11,720 nt of DNA. It comes from an uncultured Porphyromonadaceae bacterium (lineage in GTDB: Bacteria > Bacteroidota > Bacteroidia > Bacteroidales > Muribaculaceae). Below, piece after piece: positions 8,208 through 11,720 of this stretch (its first letter is position 1; the number at the start of each line of letters is the position of its first letter). The DNA lies in NCBI GenBank assembly GCA_947178565.1, contig CAMWYV010000011.1:1-11720 (forward strand), read 5' to 3'. Both the position numbers and the translations under genes were made by a program. Under the pieces are notes generated by a model that saw nothing but the letters and a program-made list of their open reading frames with translations, ran no database searches and was not told the DNA's origin.

Positions 8208-8289
8208 TACCCGGACCCGGGATCGAACCGGGATGGGTTGCCCCACCGGTGTTTGAGACCGGCGCGTCTACCGATTCCGCCATCCGGGC
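8208..8289 (-). tRNA. tRNA-Leu (anticodon CAA)
   Basis: An 82-nt class II tRNA. Acceptor stem GCCCGGA/TCCGGGT, discriminator A at 8208. The anticodon stem CCGGT/ACCGG encloses loop CTCAAAC with anticodon CAA (8255-8253), reading UUG. The long variable arm TGGG-GCAA-CCCA has a GNRA-type loop, and the T arm is CCCGG-TTCGATC-CCGGG. The first acceptor pair is G-U instead of the usual G-C. CCA is not encoded: the bases after the discriminator read CTG. It is flanked by its own candidate promoter and terminator, so it is a single-gene unit. Confidence 0.96.
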
Positions 8290-8307
8290 ATGACGGTTTA
8301 GCGGCAA

Positions 8308-8338
8308 CAAAGTTAGCAATTGTTTGGATGCGCTGCAA
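8308..8338 (-). promoter_or_regulatory. Bacteroidota-type promoter for tRNA-Leu
   Basis: On the minus strand TTG (8338-8336), 20 bases, then TAACTTTG (8315-8308) match the Bacteroides -33/-7 pattern. The -7 box ends 18 bases before the mature tRNA 5' end, leaving room for a short leader removed by RNase P. Confidence 0.65.
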
Positions 8339-8399
8339 CTGATTGGCGCAATTTTAATGTTTTTCGCGGATAAAATGCATCGGGGTTAATTTTTTTCGA

Positions 8400-8407
8400 T
8401 AAATTTG
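8400..8407 (+). promoter_or_regulatory. Putative -7 element of glgB promoter
   Basis: TAAATTTG matches TAnnTTTG and lies 26 bases before the glgB ATG, giving a short leader of about 20 nt. No TTG is present at the expected -33 distance, so the upstream half is weak or non-standard. The nearby T-rich run at 8386-8396 lies between the two expected elements. Confidence 0.45.
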
Positions 8408-8433
8408 CGGAAACCATAACCAGTACCTTAACT

Positions 8434-10569
8434 ATGCCAAAGAGTAAAAAAACTCTCAATCTGATTAAGAATGACCCGTGGCTGGAGCCTTATGCTCCTG
8501 CAATAATCGGTCGCTACGAAGACGCTGTGAAAAAGGAAACCGAGCTCATCGGCGCTTCAGGTTCTCTCGATAGCTTCGCAAACGCTCACAATTATTTCGG
8601 GCTACACCGCACAGCCGATGGAGGCTGGGTGTTCCGCGAATGGGCTCCCAACGCTACTGAAGTCACACTAATAGGCGATTTCAGCGACTGGAAGGAGCAG
8701 GTGCGCTACACTCTCCACCGGTTGCAGGACAGTGGCGTGTGGGAAATAACCCTTCCGGCAGACGCACTTCGTCATGGTCAGTTCTACAAGATGATTGTGC
8801 GCTGGAACGGTGGCGAAGGAGAGAGAATTCCCGCATATGCCACCCGCGTGGTGCAGGATGAGAATACTCACCTCTTTTCAGCTCAGGTATGGAGTCCGGA
8901 GCCATATGAATGGAAGGCTAAGAAATTCAAGCCGGATACCAAGCCGCTATTAATATATGAGTGCCACATCGGCATGGCTCAGGAGCGCGAGGGCGTCGGC
9001 ACCTATACCGAGTTCCGCGACCTGATTCTGCCGCGCATACACGCCGATGGCTATAATGCGATACAGATTATGGCTATTCAGGAGCATCCCTATTACGGTT
9101 CGTTCGGCTATCATGTGTCAAGTTTCTTCGCTCCATCCAGTCGCTTCGGCACACCGGAGGAGCTGAAATCTCTAATCGACAAGGCTCATGAACTGGGTAT
9201 CGCAGTGATTATGGACATTGTTCACAGCCATGCGGTAAAGAATGAGGTAGAGGGTCTCGGCAGACTAGACGGCTCACCGGATTTATATTTTTACGGAGAC
9301 GGCAGGAGGGAGCATCCGGCGTGGGATTCTCTCTGTTTTGATTACGGAAAGAATGAGGTGCTCCACTTCCTGCTCTCCAATTGCAAATACTGGCTGGAGG
9401 AGTTCCGGTTTGACGGTTTCCGGTTTGACGGCGTTACCTCAATGCTATATTACAGCCATGGGTTGGGAGAGTCATTCGGCAGCTACGATGACTACTACAA
9501 CGGTCATCAGGACACCAACGCAATAACTTATCTCACCCTCGCCAACAAACTCATCCATGAAATAAACCCTAATGCAATCACTATCGCGGAGGAGATGAGC
9601 GGTATGCCCGGTCTCGCCATTCCTGTCAAGGACGGAGGCATAGGTTTCGACTACCGCATGGCTATGGGAATCCCTGACTACTGGATCAAGACCCTCAAGG
9701 AGAAGAAGGATGAGGACTGGCACCCGACCTCCATTTTCTGGGAGCTGACAAACCGCCGCGCCGATGAAAAAACCATATCTTATGTAGAGAGCCACGACCA
9801 GGCGCTTGTAGGCGACAAAACTGTGATTTTCCGACTGATTGACGACCAGATGTACTGGCACATGATGAAGGACGACGACAATATGACTGTTGCCCGCGGA
9901 ATCGCGCTTCACAAAATGATCCGCCTTGTCACCGCCTCTACAATCAACGGCGGCTACCTCAACTTCATGGGTAATGAGTTCGGACATCCGGAGTGGATTG
10001 ACTTTCCGCGTGAGGGCAACGGATGGTCATACAAATATGCCCGACGCCAGTGGGATCTTGTTGACCGCGCAGAACTGAAATATGTGTATCTCAACGACTT
10101 TGACAACGCGATGATTCACCTCATCAGCGGAGTATATAACTTCCAGGCGCTTCCGGTGGAAAAACTCTGGGAGAAGGACGATGACCAGGTGCTTGCCTAT
10201 AAGCGCGGCGACCTTGTATTCGTGTTCAACTTCAATCCCTTCAAATCGTTTGACGGCTACGGCATCCTCACGCCTCCGGGTCAATATGACGTGGTGCTGT
10301 CAAGCGACAATCCCGTATTCGGCGGCTACGGCAACATTGATGAGAGTGTGACTCACTTCACCGAGAGCGACAAACTATACTCGCCTCATGGTGTGGAATG
10401 GCTACGCCTTTATCTGCCCGTGCGCTCGGCACAGGTGCTACGCCGCCGCCAAGAAATGCCAGGCAAACCGGCGGCTATAAAGCCCGCCGCCAAGAAAACT
10501 ACGACCAAAAAGGCAACAGCAAGCTCAGCCAAGAAGCCTGCCGCCCAAAAAAACACCGCTAAAAAGTGA
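8434..10569 (+). CDS. glgB: 1,4-alpha-glucan branching enzyme (GH13_8 type) with Lys/Ala-rich tail
   Basis: This enzyme makes the alpha-1,6 branches of glycogen. It has 711 residues: an N-terminal helical region, a CBM48-like domain (about 60-155, REWAPNATEVTLIGDFSDW), the GH13 barrel (about 170-560) and a C-terminal beta domain to about 670. The GH13 regions are complete: DIVHSH (261-266), nucleophile D332 in GFRFDGVTS, acid/base E386 in TIAEEMSG, and H454/D455 in YVESHDQALVGDKT. Stretches such as WLEEFRFDGFRFDGVTSMLY and FDYRMAMGIPDYWI resemble the animal/yeast enzyme (GBE1), which fits subfamily GH13_8. Residues 676-711 form a disordered tail rich in Lys, Ala, Pro and Thr (11 Lys in 36), like histone H1 tails and unlike the catalytic part. 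The gene is a single unit with its own promoter and converges on lpxA. The start is the first ATG, just after a -7 box. Confidence 0.93.
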   Translation: MPKSKKTLNLIKNDPWLEPYAPAIIGRYEDAVKKETELIGASGSLDSFANAHNYFGLHRTADGGWVFREWAPNATEVTLIGDFSDWKEQVRYTLHRLQDSGVWEITLPADALRHGQFYKMIVRWNGGEGERIPAYATRVVQDENTHLFSAQVWSPEPYEWKAKKFKPDTKPLLIYECHIGMAQEREGVGTYTEFRDLILPRIHADGYNAIQIMAIQEHPYYGSFGYHVSSFFAPSSRFGTPEELKSLIDKAHELGIAVIMDIVHSHAVKNEVEGLGRLDGSPDLYFYGDGRREHPAWDSLCFDYGKNEVLHFLLSNCKYWLEEFRFDGFRFDGVTSMLYYSHGLGESFGSYDDYYNGHQDTNAITYLTLANKLIHEINPNAITIAEEMSGMPGLAIPVKDGGIGFDYRMAMGIPDYWIKTLKEKKDEDWHPTSIFWELTNRRADEKTISYVESHDQALVGDKTVIFRLIDDQMYWHMMKDDDNMTVARGIALHKMIRLVTASTINGGYLNFMGNEFGHPEWIDFPREGNGWSYKYARRQWDLVDRAELKYVYLNDFDNAMIHLISGVYNFQALPVEKLWEKDDDQVLAYKRGDLVFVFNFNPFKSFDGYGILTPPGQYDVVLSSDNPVFGGYGNIDESVTHFTESDKLYSPHGVEWLRLYLPVRSAQVLRRRQEMPGKPAAIKPAAKKTTTKKATASSAKKPAAQKNTAKK

Positions 10570-10598
10570 CAGACAGCACCATCAGGTGCGTAAATGAG

Positions 10599-10635
10599 AA
10601 AAGAAAAAGCTCCGGGGCAAATGCCTCGGAGCTTT
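10599..10635. terminator. Hairpin terminator shared by glgB and lpxA
   Basis: AAAGCTCCGGGGC (10606-10618) pairs over 13 positions, with one G-T, with GCCTCGGAGCTTT (10623-10635) around an AAAT loop. Read on the minus strand (after lpxA), the stem runs into TTTTTCTTTT, a good U-run; on the plus strand (after glgB) only the stem's own TTT follows. It is probably bidirectional and stronger for lpxA. Confidence 0.8.
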
Positions 10636-10658
10636 AACTATGATGCTCATATAGGGGT

Positions 10659-11453
10659 TTATTCGAGTTCGCGGGGGATTGCTACGATTTTGAGGTTCAC
10701 ACCGCGAATGAAATCCGTAATATTGTCACGGACTTCTCCTTTGGCTACGTCAGCCTCAATGCGGCGAAGCGCGTTAAATACCGATGTACCTGTCTGATAT
10801 ATGTGACGATACGCTTTCGCTATATCGTCAATCTGATCTTCGTTGTAGCCACCTTTGCGAAGAATCACAGCATTGACTCCGAAGTAGGAGGCAGGGTTGT
10901 GTGCCATAATGATATAAGGAGGCACATTGCCGGTAATGCGGCAGCCGCCTTTGATAAGCACCCATTCTCCAACCTTGCTGTTTTCATGGAGCATAACGCC
11001 GCTGGAGAGGATAGTGCACTTGCCCACCTCAGTGTCACCGGCGATCAGAACCCCATTTCCGAGCACACATTTGTCACCGATATGCGAATCGTGTCCGATA
11101 TGGGAGTCAGCCATGATAAACGAGTCGCTACCGATGCTTGTACCACCGTCAGAAGAAATACCTCTGTTGATAATCACGTGCTCACGAATCATGTTATTGT
11201 CACCGATATAGCAGTATGTCTGCTCACCTTTCCACCTGAAATCCTGTGGGTCTGCACCAATAACAGAACCCTGATAAAGCTTATTGTTCTTACCGAGACG
11301 GGTACCATTTATCACACTTGTGTATGACATAATCTCACATCCGTCACCGATCTCAACATTCGCATCGATGAATGCGAAAGGATGAATAGTGACATTATCG
11401 CCAATCTTCGCTGAAGGATCAACGTGGGCGAGTTTGCTGATATTGTTAGCCAT
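10659..11453 (-). CDS. lpxA: Acyl-ACP--UDP-N-acetylglucosamine O-acyltransferase
   Basis: LpxA transfers a 3-hydroxyacyl chain from ACP to UDP-GlcNAc, the first step of lipid A synthesis, in the cytoplasm. The 264 residues match the family length (262 in E. coli). Residues 8-190 are hexapeptide repeats forming a left-handed beta-helix; the C-terminal helical part has the family pattern FGVNAVILRKGGY...AYRHIYQTG. In DSHIGHDSHIG, H121 aligns with catalytic H125 of E. coli and H118 with H122. At the acyl-length 'ruler', G170 aligns with E. coli G173, while P187 replaces H191, which may fit the longer acyl chains of Bacteroidales lipid A (inference). It lies 30 bp downstream of the efflux gene with no obvious promoter, so may be cotranscribed with it. 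No Shine-Dalgarno sequence is clear. Confidence 0.95.
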   Translation of the reverse strand: MANNISKLAHVDPSAKIGDNVTIHPFAFIDANVEIGDGCEIMSYTSVINGTRLGKNNKLYQGSVIGADPQDFRWKGEQTYCYIGDNNMIREHVIINRGISSDGGTSIGSDSFIMADSHIGHDSHIGDKCVLGNGVLIAGDTEVGKCTILSSGVMLHENSKVGEWVLIKGGCRITGNVPPYIIMAHNPASYFGVNAVILRKGGYNEDQIDDIAKAYRHIYQTGTSVFNALRRIEADVAKGEVRDNITDFIRGVNLKIVAIPRELE

Positions 11454-11483
11454 GGAATATATTTTTAGTATTTAAGGTCAGTA

Positions 11484-11720
11484 TTATCTACCACCGCCCA
11501 TACTCTGATAGAGATTGATAACGGCAGCCGCTCTCGCGCGGTCGCAAGCAATAACAGAGAGCTGGCTCTGAAGAAGGCTCTGCTGTGCCGTCAGCACTTC
11601 AAGATAGGTAGTGTATGATGTGCCGAGTCGCAGAAGCTCTTCTGTTATATCCACCGATTTCTGAAGATCCTCAACCTGCTTGGCTAGATACTCGCTCTTC
11701 TCTATATTATTCTGATACGC
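11484..11720 (-). CDS. TolC/NodT-family outer-membrane efflux factor, C-terminal part (5' end outside window)
   Basis: The minus strand is open from the right edge to a TAA at 11486-11484, giving 78 residues. The peptide has the typical end of outer-membrane factors of RND tripartite pumps: a long heptad-like helix, then LLRLGTSYTTYLEVLTAQQ, a further helix ending in RARAAAVINLYQSMGGG and the stop. These proteins form trimeric outer-membrane channels with a periplasmic helical barrel; the inner-membrane pump and adaptor genes would be expected upstream, outside the window. The substrate cannot be told. lpxA follows after 30 bp. Confidence 0.87.
   Translation of the reverse strand, partial: AYQNNIEKSEYLAKQVEDLQKSVDITEELLRLGTSYTTYLEVLTAQQSLLQSQLSVIACDRARAAAVINLYQSMGGGR

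Noticed and set aside
8329..8350. Inverted repeat TGCGC...GCGCA between tRNA-Leu and glgB as a possible operator
   Set aside because: Only 5 bp per arm with a 12-base spacer; expected by chance and overlapping the tRNA promoter's TTG region.
9400..9432. Direct repeat encoding FRFDG twice in glgB
   Set aside because: The doubled motif also occurs in animal branching enzymes (FRFDGFRFDG around the nucleophile), so it is conserved protein sequence and not a recent duplication.
9472..9987. 171-codon open frame on the minus strand inside glgB
   Set aside because: Antisense to the conserved GH13 core; the peptide has no recognisable domain and no promoter or ribosome site is evident.
10576..10589. 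Small hairpin GCACC-ATCA-GGTGC just after glgB
   Set aside because: The stem is only 5 bp with no U-run; the larger hairpin at 10606-10635 is the better terminator.
10803..11327. 174-codon open frame on the plus strand inside lpxA
   Set aside because: It is the mirror of a clearly conserved LpxA beta-helix; its repetitive look comes from the hexapeptide repeats.
1..11720. Mobile element, CRISPR array, defence or toxin system
   Set aside because: No transposase, integrase, terminal repeats, regularly spaced repeats or toxin-like small gene pairs were seen; the genes are compact housekeeping and envelope genes.

Overview
The window reads as chromosomal DNA from a Bacteroidota bacterium, order Bacteroidales, most likely a gut lineage such as Muribaculaceae or a relative. 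This is inferred from: a SprE/PorW-like lipoprotein next to a PorX-type response regulator with a PglZ domain (both specific to Bacteroidota); promoters that fit the Bacteroides pattern TTG, then about 19-20 bases, then TAnnTTTG; few Shine-Dalgarno sequences; a GH13_8-type branching enzyme; and a tRNA without encoded CCA. The genus is not certain. There are no insertion sequences, phage genes, CRISPR arrays or toxin modules: this is an ordinary, densely packed core region.

Layout. (1) Positions 2-5660, plus strand: a tight run of four genes, namely the end of a zinc/manganese-type ABC permease, a large SprE/PorW-like lipoprotein, porX and tsaE. Gaps are 4 bp, a 4-bp overlap and about 22 bp, so they are probably cotranscribed. 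(2) Positions 5663-8077, minus strand: a two-gene unit, tsaC (threonylcarbamoyl-AMP synthase) followed by a CLC chloride channel/transporter with two CBS domains, with a candidate promoter just before tsaC. The stop codons of tsaE and the CLC gene are 2 bp apart inside a perfect 24-bp palindrome. (3) Positions 8167-8338, minus strand: tRNA-Leu(CAA) with its own candidate promoter and a good intrinsic terminator. (4) Positions 8400-10569, plus strand: a glycogen branching enzyme with a Lys/Ala-rich tail. (5) Positions 10599-11720, minus strand: lpxA, preceded by the C-terminal end of a TolC/NodT-family efflux outer-membrane protein. glgB and lpxA converge on a shared hairpin terminator. The only stretch of more than 300 bases without a protein gene (8043-8433) is largely filled by two minus-strand promoters, the tRNA, its terminator and the glgB promoter.

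How the genes work together. The SprE/PorW-like lipoprotein and PorX point to type IX secretion and its control by the PorXY-type phosphorelay. TsaE and TsaC belong to one pathway, N6-threonylcarbamoyladenosine (t6A37) modification of ANN-decoding tRNAs, but sit in converging units. LpxA starts lipid A synthesis and the outer-membrane factor exports compounds, so the right end concerns the envelope. The branching enzyme points to glycogen storage. No new system is evident. The points most worth a second look are the coupled PorW/PorX pair, the palindrome shared by two converging genes, the histone-like tail on the branching enzyme, the valine at the proton-glutamate position of the CLC protein, and a tsaC promoter placed so that the mRNA may be leaderless.
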